Below, in pieces: positions 25,712 through 35,428 of a DNA stretch of 64,000 bases. The stretch covers positions 1-64,000 of the forward strand of contig NZ_JAJEPS010000008.1 of assembly GCF_020686965.1 (NCBI RefSeq), given 5' to 3'. This DNA comes from Hominiventricola filiformis (GTDB lineage Bacteria; Bacillota; Clostridia; Lachnospirales; Lachnospiraceae). The notes beneath the pieces were generated by a model, which worked only from the letters and a program-made list of their open reading frames with translations, did not search any database and was not told the DNA's origin. The position numbers and the translations under genes are program-made. Every line of letters starts with the position of its first letter. Positions within the stretch are counted from its first letter, which is position 1.

Positions 25712-28700
25712 ATGGAAAAGAACAGAATCAAACCTACCAAGTCCGGCAGAAATCTGCGAATGAGCTATTCCAGAAAAAAAGAAGTAGTTGAAATGCCGAA
25801 CCTGATAGAAGTCCAGAGAGATTCCTACCAGTGGTTTCTGGATGAGGGATTAAGCGAAGCATTTGCCGATATTTCTCCGATTACGGATTATAGCGGAAAG
25901 CTGAGCCTGGAGTTCACGAACTTTGTACTTGATGTAGAGGGTGCAAAATACACCATCGAAGAGTGTAAAGAGCGTGACGCTACTTATGCCGCACCGTTAA
26001 AAGTCAGAGTCCGTCTTCATAACAAAGAGACAGATGAGATCAATGAGCATGAGATTTTCATGGGCGACCTGCCCCTGATGACAGAGACGGGAACCTTCGT
26101 CATCAACGGAGCGGAGCGTGTCATTGTCAGCCAGTTGGTACGTTCCCCTGGTATCTACTATGGTATTGACCATGACAAAGTAGGTAAGCTTCTGTTCTCC
26201 TGCACCGTAATCCCGAACCGTGGTGCATGGCTGGAGTATGAGACTGATTCCAACGACGTATTCTATGTTCGTGTCGACAGAACACGTAAAGTGCCGATTA
26301 CTGTGCTGATCCGTGCTCTTGGTTATGGAACCAACGCTGAGATTCTGGAACTGTTCGGCGAGGAGCCGAAGATTCTGGCATCTCTGGCGAAAGATACTTC
26401 CGAGAGCTATCAGGAAGGTCTGCTGGAGCTGTACAAGAAGATCCGTCCGGGCGAGCCGCTGGCAGTAGAGAGCGCAGAGAGCCTGATTACCGGTATGTTC
26501 TTCGATCCGAGACGTTACGATCTGGCAAAGGTTGGACGTTACAAGTTTAATAAGAAGCTTCATCTGAAGAACCGTGTCCGTGGACAGGTTCTGGCTGAGG
26601 ATGTAGTAGATCCGTCTACCGGCGAGATTATCGCAGAAGCAGATACCAAGATTGATACCGAGCTTGCAGTAAAACTGCAGGATTCCGCTGTTCCGTTCAT
26701 CTGGGTAAAAGGTGAGGAACGTAATATCAAGGTGTTGTCCAACCGTATGGTAGACATTACCAAATATGTGGACTGTGATCCGGAAGCACTGGGCATCAAA
26801 GAGTCTGTATACTATCCGGCACTGGAGAAACTGCTGAATGAGTATACTGATGCAGAGGAACTGAAAGAAGCAATCCAGCGTTCCATCACGGAGCTGATTC
26901 CGAAACACATTACCAAGGATGACATTATGGCATCCATTAACTATAACATGCATCTGGAGTATGACCTTGGCAACAAAGATGATATCGACCATCTGGGCAA
27001 TCGTCGTATCCGTGCCGTAGGTGAGCTGCTTCAGAACCAGTACCGTATCGGTCTTTCCCGTCTGGAAAGAGTGGTACGTGAGCGTATGACCACTCAGGAT
27101 CCGGAGAGCATCTCTGCGCAGACCCTGATCAATATTAAACCGGTAACCGCAGCTGTCAAAGAGTTCTTTGGATCTTCTCAGCTGTCCCAGTTTATGGACC
27201 AGAACAACCCGTTGGGTGAGCTGACCCATAAGAGACGTCTGTCCGCATTGGGACCGGGCGGTCTGTCCAGAGACCGTGCAGGATTCGAGGTTCGAGATGT
27301 ACACTACTCCCACTATGGAAGAATGTGCCCGATCGAGACTCCTGAGGGACCGAACATCGGTCTGATCAACTCTCTGGCATGCTATGCAAGAATCAATGAG
27401 TACGGTTTCGTAGAGGCTCCGTACCGTAAGATCGATAAATCAGATCCTAAGAATCCGCGTGTCACCGACGAGGTTGTATACATGACCGCTGATGAAGAGG
27501 ATAATTACCATGTAGCACAGGCAAATGAGCCGTTGGATGAGAACGGATATTTCGTAAGAAACAACGTATCTGGACGTTATCTTGATGAGACTCAGGCTTA
27601 TGATAAGACCATGTTTGACTATATGGATGTATCTCCGAAGATGGTGTTCTCCGTAGCTACGGCTCTGATTCCGTTCCTGCAGAACGATGACGCAAACCGT
27701 GCGCTGATGGGATCCAACATGCAGCGTCAGGCCGTTCCGCTGATGCTGACGGAAGCTCCGGCAGTTGGTACCGGTATGGAGGAGAAGACGGCAGTTGACT
27801 CCGGCGTTTGTGTAGTTGCAAAGAATGCAGGTATCGTAGAACGTGCCGTTTCCAATGAGATTGTTATACGTCAGGATAATGGTGTGCGTGATGTATATCA
27901 TCTGACGAAATTCTCCCGCAGTAACCAGAGCAACTGCTACAACCAGAGACCGATCGTCTTTAAGGGGGACCGGGTAGAAGTTGGCGAGGTAATCGCTGAC
28001 GGACCGTCCACTTCTGGCGGAGAGATTGCTCTTGGTAAGAATCCGCTGATCGGATTTATGACTTGGGAAGGTTATAACTACGAGGATGCTGTTCTTTTAA
28101 GTGAACGATTGGTTATGGATGATGTTTATACATCCATTCATATTGAGGAATATGAGGCAGAAGCCCGTGATACCAAGCTTGGACCGGAAGAGATCACCAG
28201 AGATGTTCCGGGTGTTGGTGATGATGCACTGAAGGATCTGGATAACAGAGGTATCATCCGTATCGGTGCAGAGGTTCGTGCCGGTGATATTCTGGTAGGT
28301 AAGGTAACTCCGAAGGGAGAGACCGAGCTGACCGCAGAGGAGCGTCTGCTCCGCGCAATCTTTGGTGAGAAGGCACGTGAAGTGCGTGATACTTCCCTGA
28401 AGGTACCGCATGGTGAGTACGGTGTCGTTGTAGATGCCAAAGTATTTACCAGAGAAAACGGAGACGAGCTGTCTCCGGGTGTAAACCAGGCAGTCCGCAT
28501 TTACATTGCTCAGAAGAGAAAGATCTCTGTCGGCGATAAGATGGCTGGACGTCATGGTAACAAGGGTGTCGTTTCCCGTGTTCTTCCGGTAGAAGATATG
28601 CCGTTCCTGCCGAACGGACGTCCGCTGGATATCGTACTGAATCCTCTGGGTGTGCCGTCTCGTATGAATATCGGTCAGGTCCTGGAGATTCACCTGAGTC

Positions 28701-29635
28701 TTGCAGCAAAAGCGCTGGGATTCAATGTGGCCACCCCGATTTTCGACGGTGCAAATGAGTCAGAGATCATGGATACTCTTGATCTTGCGAATGATTACGC
28801 AAACCTTCCATTCGATGATGCAGAGGCTGCAGAGTGGAAAGAGAAGGGGCTTGACCAGACCGCAGACGGAAGACCGTGGAATGGCGAAACATTCAAAGGT
28901 AATCATGGGGAAGATCTGCTTCCGGAGGTTGTAGATTATCTCGATAAAAACAGAGAGCACAGAAAAGTATGGAAAGGCGTACCGATCTCCAGAGACGGTA
29001 AAGTACGTCTGAGAGATGGCCGTACCGGTGAGTATTTCGACAGCCCGGTAACCATCGGACACATGCATTATCTGAAGCTGCATCATCTGGTAGACGATAA
29101 GATCCATGCACGTTCTACCGGACCGTACTCCCTGGTAACGCAGCAGCCGCTGGGTGGAAAAGCTCAGTTTGGTGGACAGCGTTTCGGAGAGATGGAGGTT
29201 TGGGCTCTGGAGGCATATGGTGCGTCCTACACCCTTCAGGAGATCCTGACCGTGAAGTCTGATGATGTCATTGGACGTGTGAAGACTTATGAAGCAATTA
29301 TCAAAGGCGAGAACATTCCAGAGGCTGGCATTCCGGAGTCCTTCAAGGTACTCTTAAAAGAGCTGCAGGCACTGGGACTGGATGTGCGTGTGCTTCGTGA
29401 TGATAACACAGAAGTGGAGCTGACAGAGACCAGCGACTATGGTGATGTGGACATCCGTTCTATTCTGGAGGACGACAGCCGTCGTTTCGACAGAGAGGAT
29501 GAGTCTTTTGGCGCTCATGGATTTGGAAAACAGGAGTTCAAGGGAGAGGAACTTGTAGATGTTGAACCGGAAGACGATGATTTCGGCGGCGACGACTCCA
29601 TTGACCTGGATGATGATATTGATTTTGAAGAATAG
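25712..29635 (+). CDS. rpoB: DNA-directed RNA polymerase subunit beta
   Basis: 1307 residues. Recognisable landmarks: the rifampicin pocket (SSQLSQFMDQNNPLGELTHK and RRLSALGPGG), the NTP-binding stretch KIAVGD-like KISVGDKMAGRHGNKG, and the C-terminal clamp region GGKAQFGGQRFGEMEVWALE. The last 25 residues are almost entirely Asp/Glu. ATG 25712 is chosen because AAGGGGTG is 8 bases away; ATG 25706 would be only 2 bases from it. rpoC follows after 14 bp. Confidence 0.98.
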   Translation: MEKNRIKPTKSGRNLRMSYSRKKEVVEMPNLIEVQRDSYQWFLDEGLSEAFADISPITDYSGKLSLEFTNFVLDVEGAKYTIEECKERDATYAAPLKVRVRLHNKETDEINEHEIFMGDLPLMTETGTFVINGAERVIVSQLVRSPGIYYGIDHDKVGKLLFSCTVIPNRGAWLEYETDSNDVFYVRVDRTRKVPITVLIRALGYGTNAEILELFGEEPKILASLAKDTSESYQEGLLELYKKIRPGEPLAVESAESLITGMFFDPRRYDLAKVGRYKFNKKLHLKNRVRGQVLAEDVVDPSTGEIIAEADTKIDTELAVKLQDSAVPFIWVKGEERNIKVLSNRMVDITKYVDCDPEALGIKESVYYPALEKLLNEYTDAEELKEAIQRSITELIPKHITKDDIMASINYNMHLEYDLGNKDDIDHLGNRRIRAVGELLQNQYRIGLSRLERVVRERMTTQDPESISAQTLINIKPVTAAVKEFFGSSQLSQFMDQNNPLGELTHKRRLSALGPGGLSRDRAGFEVRDVHYSHYGRMCPIETPEGPNIGLINSLACYARINEYGFVEAPYRKIDKSDPKNPRVTDEVVYMTADEEDNYHVAQANEPLDENGYFVRNNVSGRYLDETQAYDKTMFDYMDVSPKMVFSVATALIPFLQNDDANRALMGSNMQRQAVPLMLTEAPAVGTGMEEKTAVDSGVCVVAKNAGIVERAVSNEIVIRQDNGVRDVYHLTKFSRSNQSNCYNQRPIVFKGDRVEVGEVIADGPSTSGGEIALGKNPLIGFMTWEGYNYEDAVLLSERLVMDDVYTSIHIEEYEAEARDTKLGPEEITRDVPGVGDDALKDLDNRGIIRIGAEVRAGDILVGKVTPKGETELTAEERLLRAIFGEKAREVRDTSLKVPHGEYGVVVDAKVFTRENGDELSPGVNQAVRIYIAQKRKISVGDKMAGRHGNKGVVSRVLPVEDMPFLPNGRPLDIVLNPLGVPSRMNIGQVLEIHLSLAAKALGFNVATPIFDGANESEIMDTLDLANDYANLPFDDAEAAEWKEKGLDQTADGRPWNGETFKGNHGEDLLPEVVDYLDKNREHRKVWKGVPISRDGKVRLRDGRTGEYFDSPVTIGHMHYLKLHHLVDDKIHARSTGPYSLVTQQPLGGKAQFGGQRFGEMEVWALEAYGASYTLQEILTVKSDDVIGRVKTYEAIIKGENIPEAGIPESFKVLLKELQALGLDVRVLRDDNTEVELTETSDYGDVDIRSILEDDSRRFDREDESFGAHGFGKQEFKGEELVDVEPEDDDFGGDDSIDLDDDIDFEE

Positions 29636-29649
29636 AGGAGGTGCCGCTC

Positions 29650-32600
29650 ATGCCGGAAATGACGAAGAATGATAACTATCAGCCAATGAGCTTTGATGCG
29701 ATTAAGATAGGTCTTGCATCTCCGGAGACGATTCTTGAATGGTCTCATGGAGAAGTGACCAAGCCTGAGACCATCAACTATCGTACGTTGAAACCGGAAA
29801 AGGATGGTCTGTATTGCGAGAAAATCTTCGGACCGAGCAAGGACTGGGAGTGTCACTGCGGAAAATATAAGAAAATCAGATATAAAGGTGTCGTATGTGA
29901 TCGCTGCGGCGTTGAGGTTACCAAATCCAGCGTCCGCCGTGAGCGCATGGGCCATATCAAACTGGCTGCGCCGGTATCCCATATCTGGTACTTTAAAGGC
30001 ATTCCGAGCCGTATGGGACTGATCCTTGATCTGTCCCCGAGAACACTGGAAAAAGTTCTCTACTTTGCATCCTATATTGTACTTGATCCGGGAAAGACCG
30101 AGCTTATGTACAAACAGGTTCTTTCCGAGAAAGAATATCAGGATATGAAGGAAAAATATCCGGAGTCAGGCGCATTCCGCGTTGGAATGGGTGCAGAGTC
30201 CATCAAGGAACTGCTGCAGGCTATTGATCTGGAGAAAGATTCCAAAGAACTGAAAGAGGGACTGAAGACTGCTTCCGGTCAGAAACGTGCCCGCATCATC
30301 AAGAGACTTGAGGTTGTGGAAGCGTTCCGTGAGTCCGGAAACAAACCGGAGTGGATGATCATGGATGTGATCCCGGTTATCCCGCCAGATCTTCGTCCGA
30401 TGGTACAGCTGGACGGCGGACGTTTTGCTACTTCCGACCTGAACGACCTGTACAGAAGAATTATCAACAGAAATAACCGTCTGCAGAGACTGCTGGATCT
30501 GGGAGCACCGGATATCATCGTTCGTAATGAGAAACGTATGCTTCAGGAGGCAGTTGATGCCCTGATCGATAACGGTAGAAGAGGACGTCCTGTTACCGGA
30601 CCTGGAAACAGAGCTCTGAAATCTCTGTCTGACATGCTGAAAGGTAAATCTGGACGTTTCCGTCAGAACCTGCTGGGTAAACGTGTTGACTATTCCGGCC
30701 GTTCCGTTATCGTCGTTGGACCGGAACTGAAGATCTATCAGTGTGGTCTGCCGAAAGAGATGGCAATCGAGCTGTTCAAACCGTTCGTAATGAAAGAACT
30801 GGTTGCAAATGGTTCTGCACATAATATCAAGAGCGCAAAGAAAATGGTTGAGCGTCTTCAGCCGGAAGTATGGGATGTTCTTGAGGACGTTATTAAAGAG
30901 CATCCGGTAATGCTGAACCGTGCTCCTACACTGCATCGTCTGGGTATCCAGGCGTTCGAGCCGATCCTGGTAGAAGGTAAGGCAATCAAGCTTCACCCGC
31001 TTGTTTGTACCGCATTCAATGCTGACTTCGACGGAGACCAGATGGCTGTCCATCTGCCGTTGTCCGTAGAGGCACAGGCAGAGTGCCGTTTCCTTCTGCT
31101 TTCTCCGAATAACCTGCTGAAACCGTCTGATGGTGGTCCTGTAGCCGTTCCTTCTCAGGATATGGTCCTTGGTATCTACTATCTGACTCAGGAGAGACCG
31201 GGAGAAATCGGTGAAGGTAAATTTTTCAAGAACCTTAACGAAGCAATTCTTGCATACGAGAATGGCGTTATCAAACTTCAGAGCCGTATCAAAGTACGTG
31301 TCAGCAAGAATATGCCGGATGGCACTGTGATGACCGGTACTGTAGAGTCTACCCTTGGACGTTTCCTGTTCAATGAGATTCTGCCGCAGGATCTGGGATT
31401 TGTAGACAGAAAAATTCCGGGCAACGAGCTGAGTCTGGAAGTCGATTTCCATGTAGGCAAGAAGGGTCTGAAACAGATCCTTGGTAAAGTAATTAACACC
31501 CATGGTGCAACCAAGACCGCTGAGGTTCTGGATGATATTAAGGCAATGGGTTATAAATACTCCACTAGAGCGGCTATGACCGTATCCATTTCTGATATGA
31601 CCGTACCGCCGCAGAAACCGGAGCTGATCAAACAGGCTCAGGATGTAGTGGATAAGATTACACGTAACTATAAACGTGGTAAGATTACTGAAGAAGAGCG
31701 TTACAAAGAGGTTGTAGAGACCTGGAAAGAGACTGACGCAGTCCTTACCAAAGCTCTTCTGGATGGTCTTGATAAATATAACAACATCTTCATGATGGCT
31801 GATTCCGGTGCGCGTGGATCTGATAAACAGATCAAACAGCTGGCTGGTATGCGTGGATTGATGGCAGATACGACCGGTCATACGATCGAGCTTCCTATCA
31901 CATCCAACTTCCGTGAGGGTCTTGACGTACTGGAGTACTTCATGTCCGCTCATGGAGCACGTAAAGGTATGTCCGATACCGCTCTTCGTACCGCTGACTC
32001 CGGTTACCTGACCAGACGTCTGGTAGACGTATCTCAGGAACTGATTATCCGTGAGACAGACTGTGCAGAAGGCAAAGATGAGATTCCTGGAATGGAAGTT
32101 ACCGCTTTCACTGATGGAAAAGAAATGATCGAGTCCCTGGAGGAGCGTATCACAGGACGTTTTGCATGCAATGACATTTGCGACAAAGATGGCAACATCA
32201 TTGTTAAAGCAAACCATATGATCACACCGAAGCGTGCGGCTGCAGTCGTATCCAAAGGTGTGGATAAAGACGGAAACCCGCTGAACAGCGTGAAAATCCG
32301 TACTGCTCTTACCTGTAAATCCCATATCGGTGTGTGTGCGAAGTGCTACGGTGCCAACATGGCAACCGGAGAGGCTGTACAGGTTGGTGAGACTGTTGGT
32401 ATCATCGCAGCACAGTCCATCGGTGAGCCGGGTACCCAGCTGACCATGAGAACCTTCCACTCCGGTGGTGTAGCAGGTGGAGATATTACACAGGGTCTTC
32501 CCCGTGTCGAGGAGCTTTTCGAGGCAAGAAAACCGAAGGGTCTTGCAATCGTAACTGAGATCAGCGGTCTGGCTACGATTAACGACATGAAGAAGAAACG

Positions 32601-33375
32601 TGAAATCGTTATTACCAATAATGAGTCTGGTGAGTCCAAGACGTATCTGATTCCGTTTGATTCCAGAATCAAGATTATGGACGGAACTATGGTTGAGGCC
32701 GGTGATGCACTGACAGAAGGTAGCATCAACCCGCATGATATTCTGAAGATCAAAGGTGTGCGTGCTGTTCAGGATTATCTGCTTCAGGAAGTACAGCGTG
32801 TATACCGGCTGCAGGGTGTTGAGATCAACGATAAACATATCGAGATGATCGTTCGCCAGATGCTGAAGAAGATCCGCGTTGAGGATAACGGAGACAGTGA
32901 TTTCCTGCCGGGTACTCTGGTAGACATTCTGGATTACTGGGATGAGAATGAGAGACTGATTGCAGAGGGCAAACAGCCTGCAGATGGAAAACAGGTACTG
33001 CTTGGTATTACCAAAGCTTCCCTGGCTACCAATTCCTTCCTGTCAGCAGCATCCTTCCAGGAGACCACCAAAGTTCTGACAGAGGCTGCTATCAAGGGCA
33101 AAGTTGATCCGCTGATCGGTCTGAAAGAGAACGTTATCATCGGTAAGCTGATCCCGGCTGGTACCGGTATGAAGCGTTATCGTGACGTAAAACTGAACAC
33201 TGATATGGAGGAAGATGATTCCTTAAGCATCAGTGAAGAGGATGAGGTTCTTGATCTTGCAGAAGATGCAGCAAAGGATGAAGAATTCGATGATGTAGAT
33301 ACTGCACAGGATGACAGCGCTGATGTTGAAGCAGAAGCTGCTGAGGCTGAAGAGAGCGATCCGGAAGAAGAATAA
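29650..33375 (+). CDS. rpoC: DNA-directed RNA polymerase subunit beta'
   Basis: 1241 residues. Zinc-binding site 1 (CHCGKYKKIRYKGVVCDRCG), catalytic Mg loop NADFDGDQMAVH, bridge/trigger regions with GARKGMSDTALRTADSGYLT, zinc site 2 (CKSHIGVCAKCYG), and an acidic C-terminal extension of about 50 residues. ATG 29650 has GAGGAGG 8 bases upstream; the GTG at 29641 overlaps that site. A terminator follows, so the usual read-through to rpsL does not apply. Confidence 0.98.
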   Translation: MPEMTKNDNYQPMSFDAIKIGLASPETILEWSHGEVTKPETINYRTLKPEKDGLYCEKIFGPSKDWECHCGKYKKIRYKGVVCDRCGVEVTKSSVRRERMGHIKLAAPVSHIWYFKGIPSRMGLILDLSPRTLEKVLYFASYIVLDPGKTELMYKQVLSEKEYQDMKEKYPESGAFRVGMGAESIKELLQAIDLEKDSKELKEGLKTASGQKRARIIKRLEVVEAFRESGNKPEWMIMDVIPVIPPDLRPMVQLDGGRFATSDLNDLYRRIINRNNRLQRLLDLGAPDIIVRNEKRMLQEAVDALIDNGRRGRPVTGPGNRALKSLSDMLKGKSGRFRQNLLGKRVDYSGRSVIVVGPELKIYQCGLPKEMAIELFKPFVMKELVANGSAHNIKSAKKMVERLQPEVWDVLEDVIKEHPVMLNRAPTLHRLGIQAFEPILVEGKAIKLHPLVCTAFNADFDGDQMAVHLPLSVEAQAECRFLLLSPNNLLKPSDGGPVAVPSQDMVLGIYYLTQERPGEIGEGKFFKNLNEAILAYENGVIKLQSRIKVRVSKNMPDGTVMTGTVESTLGRFLFNEILPQDLGFVDRKIPGNELSLEVDFHVGKKGLKQILGKVINTHGATKTAEVLDDIKAMGYKYSTRAAMTVSISDMTVPPQKPELIKQAQDVVDKITRNYKRGKITEEERYKEVVETWKETDAVLTKALLDGLDKYNNIFMMADSGARGSDKQIKQLAGMRGLMADTTGHTIELPITSNFREGLDVLEYFMSAHGARKGMSDTALRTADSGYLTRRLVDVSQELIIRETDCAEGKDEIPGMEVTAFTDGKEMIESLEERITGRFACNDICDKDGNIIVKANHMITPKRAAAVVSKGVDKDGNPLNSVKIRTALTCKSHIGVCAKCYGANMATGEAVQVGETVGIIAAQSIGEPGTQLTMRTFHSGGVAGGDITQGLPRVEELFEARKPKGLAIVTEISGLATINDMKKKREIVITNNESGESKTYLIPFDSRIKIMDGTMVEAGDALTEGSINPHDILKIKGVRAVQDYLLQEVQRVYRLQGVEINDKHIEMIVRQMLKKIRVEDNGDSDFLPGTLVDILDYWDENERLIAEGKQPADGKQVLLGITKASLATNSFLSAASFQETTKVLTEAAIKGKVDPLIGLKENVIIGKLIPAGTGMKRYRDVKLNTDMEEDDSLSISEEDEVLDLAEDAAKDEEFDDVDTAQDDSADVEAEAAEAEESDPEEE

Positions 33376-33390
33376 AGAATGCATAACTGA

Positions 33391-33431
33391 TGCCGCCTGG
33401 TCATCTTAACGGATGATCGGGCGGTATTTTT
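33391..33431 (+). terminator. Terminator after rpoC
   Basis: GCCGCCTGGTCATC (33392-33405) pairs with GATGATCGGGCGGT (33412-33425), loop of 6, then ATTTTT. The next gene's ribosome site starts 10 bases later. Confidence 0.85.
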
Positions 33432-33454
33432 ATCAGATTCAGGAGGAAAAGAAG

Positions 33455-34249
33455 ATGAAAGAAAACAAATTAAGATATCATATTGACCATGATTTACCAT
33501 TGTTATCCACCAGACTGTGGAGCACACAGCCTTTTTTCTGGGAGGCAATCGGCGCAACCGGAACATTTGACTATGTGGAGTTCGTAGCAGAGTATGCACC
33601 GTATGATTTTACAGACCTTCCGAATATGGCAAGAGCTGCCGAACTGAATGATATGGGTACCATGATCAAACTGGATTTCCAGAACAGAGGGTACGTGGCA
33701 CAGAAAGCTGTACAGGCAGGATTCCAGAGTATTATGTTTGTAGACCACGTGAATCCGGATCAGGTAAGAGAGAGCGTAAGTCTTATAAAACCAAAAACTC
33801 CGGGAAGTATCGGCGAATTCGGATATCCGAATGGCCGCTATATCGGTGGACAGTCCCATATTCCGGTAGCAGATCATATTAAGAGATTGAATGATATCGT
33901 TCTCTGCTTTATGATCGAGAAAGAAGAGGCGGTGAATAATATCGAAGAGATCTGCTCCATTCCGGGAGTTGATATGATTCAGTTCGGACCGAATGACTAT
34001 TGCATGAGCAAAGGCTGGAACAGAGCAGATCATGTGGCAGACTTTAAAGAAGCAGAGAGAAAATGTATCGAAGTTGCTCTTGCACATGGTGTTCGTCCGA
34101 GATGTGAGATCGTTACTCCGGCGGATGCAGAGTATTACGTTAAACTTGGTGTAAAAGATTTTTCACTGGGAGACCAGCTTGCAAAGATGAAAGCATTCTG
34201 GAACGGTGAAGGAAAAGAAATGCGTGCAATTGTAGATGATCTGAAATAA
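33455..34249 (+). CDS. HpcH/HpaI-family aldolase (copy 1)
   Basis: 264 residues. Class II pyruvate-type aldolase related to 2,4-dihydroxyhept-2-ene-1,7-dioate aldolase; enzymes of this family split 2-keto-4-hydroxy acids into pyruvate and an aldehyde using a divalent metal. Metal ligands fit Glu in FMIEKEEAVNN and Asp in QFGPNDYC; STRLWSTQPFFWEAIG and RAAELNDMGTMIKLD are family regions. ATG 33455 follows AGGAGG and aligns with copy 2; the frame opens further upstream inside the rpoC terminator. It has strong terminators on both sides and no room for its own promoter. The last 122 residues are identical to copy 2. Confidence 0.85.
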   Translation: MKENKLRYHIDHDLPLLSTRLWSTQPFFWEAIGATGTFDYVEFVAEYAPYDFTDLPNMARAAELNDMGTMIKLDFQNRGYVAQKAVQAGFQSIMFVDHVNPDQVRESVSLIKPKTPGSIGEFGYPNGRYIGGQSHIPVADHIKRLNDIVLCFMIEKEEAVNNIEEICSIPGVDMIQFGPNDYCMSKGWNRADHVADFKEAERKCIEVALAHGVRPRCEIVTPADAEYYVKLGVKDFSLGDQLAKMKAFWNGEGKEMRAIVDDLK

Positions 34250-34264
34250 GACAGGTCGGCAGAA

Positions 34265-34297
34265 CAGCCGGGAGCAGAAAAGCTCCCGGCTGTTTTT
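34265..34297 (+). terminator. Terminator after aldolase copy 1
   Basis: Perfect 10-bp stem CAGCCGGGAG (34265-34274) with CTCCCGGCTG (34283-34292), loop of 8, then TTTTT. Confidence 0.9.
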
Positions 34298-34318
34298 GGC
34301 CCTGACGAAGATTGCACA

Positions 34319-34336
34319 TGTGAAAACGATAATTAT
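34319..34336 (+). promoter_or_regulatory. Possible cre (CcpA) site upstream of the catabolic operon
   Basis: TGTGAAAACGATAATTAT resembles the cre consensus TGWNANCGNTNWCA with two mismatches at its right end. Position in the AT-rich leader would suit carbon repression. Confidence 0.35.
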
Positions 34337-34379
34337 TTAACAAATAGACATACAGTTCCGCGAAAAATAAAAGCCTTCA

Positions 34380-34459
34380 TTTGACGAATTGTAAGATTGG
34401 AAATGCGAAAACAATGATTTTGACGAAATTTTGTAAAAAATCCATAAAAATAGGATAAA
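34380..34459 (+). promoter_or_regulatory. Direct repeats and possible promoter of the aldolase-2 operon
   Basis: TTTGACGAATTGTAA (34380-34394) and TTTGACGAAATTTTGTAA (34419-34436) are imperfect direct repeats, a layout used by AraC-family regulators. The second copy also offers TTGACG with CATAAA 17 bp later as a weak sigma-A promoter. The whole 34298-34621 stretch is about 75 percent A+T and shows no gene. Confidence 0.4.
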
Positions 34460-34621
34460 AAAGAAAAACAAATGAACAAAAGGCAGATAAAAACGATTTA
34501 TGATAGGAAATACCGAAAATTGGATATTGAATGGAATAAAATAGGAAAATAATAGATAATAAAAATATCAAAAAGAACAAGTGAGTTGGCCATATTCACC
34601 AAAATAAAGGAAGGAACAATA

Positions 34622-35416
34622 ATGAAAGAGAATAAACTGCGTTATCATCTTGAACATGATCTGCCGCTTCTGTCCACCAGACTGTGGAGCACACAGCCTT
34701 TTTTCTGGGAGGCAATTGGAGCAACTGGAAATTTCGACTATGTTGAGTTTGTAGCAGAGTATGCACCTTATGATTTCACAGATCTTCCCAACATGGCAAG
34801 AGCTGCTGAACTGAATGATATGGGCACCATGATTAAACTTGATTATCAGAACAGAGGCTTCGTAGCACAGAAAGCGATCCAGGCAGGATTCCAGAGTATT
34901 ATGTTCGTAGACCACGTAAATCCGGATCAGGTAAGAGAAAGCGTAAACCTTGTAAAACCGAAGACAGCAGGAAGCACCGGTGTATTTGGATATCCGAATG
35001 GACGTTACATCGGCGGACAGTCCCATATCCCGCCGCTGGATCATGTAAAACGACTGAATGATATCGTGCTTTGCTTTATGATTGAGAAAGAGGAAGCAGT
35101 GAACAATATCGAAGAGATCTGCTCTATCCCGGGTGTTGATATGATCCAGTTTGGCCCCAATGACTACTGCATGAGTAAAGGATGGAACAGAGCTGATCAT
35201 GTGGCTGACTTCAAAGAGGCTGAGAGAAAATGTATCGAAGTTGCTCTTGCACATGGTGTTCGTCCGAGATGTGAGATTGTCACTCCGGCAGATGCAGAGT
35301 ATTACGTAAAACTCGGCGTAAAAGATTTCTCACTGGGAGACCAGCTTGCAAAGATGAAAGCATTCTGGAATGGTGAAGGAAAAGAAATGCGAGCAATCGT
35401 AGACGATCTGAAATAG
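34622..35416 (+). CDS. HpcH/HpaI-family aldolase (copy 2)
   Basis: 264 residues, same length as copy 1 with 14 substitutions, all in the first 142 residues; residues 143-264 are identical although the DNA differs at many third positions. Same predicted metal ligands (FMIEKEEAVNN, QFGPNDYC). Substitutions such as PVADHI to PPLDHV and KTPGSIGEF to KTAGSTGVF cluster in one loop and could alter substrate choice. ATG 34622 follows AAAGGAAGGA. It is the first gene of the island operon: the dehydrogenase starts 12 bp after its stop. Confidence 0.87.
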   Translation: MKENKLRYHLEHDLPLLSTRLWSTQPFFWEAIGATGNFDYVEFVAEYAPYDFTDLPNMARAAELNDMGTMIKLDYQNRGFVAQKAIQAGFQSIMFVDHVNPDQVRESVNLVKPKTAGSTGVFGYPNGRYIGGQSHIPPLDHVKRLNDIVLCFMIEKEEAVNNIEEICSIPGVDMIQFGPNDYCMSKGWNRADHVADFKEAERKCIEVALAHGVRPRCEIVTPADAEYYVKLGVKDFSLGDQLAKMKAFWNGEGKEMRAIVDDLK

Positions 35417-35428
35417 AGGTGTAAAAAA

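Noticed and set aside
30166..32838. Minus-strand open frame of 890 codons opposite rpoC
   Set aside because: Antisense shadow of rpoC; no start signal and no protein-like motifs.
34298..34621. Sigma-54 (-24/-12) promoter for the aldolase operon, given two PrpR-type activators in the window
   Set aside because: No GG-N10-GC pair in the TGGCAC-N5-TTGC context was found; weak sigma-A elements and AraC-type repeats are better supported.
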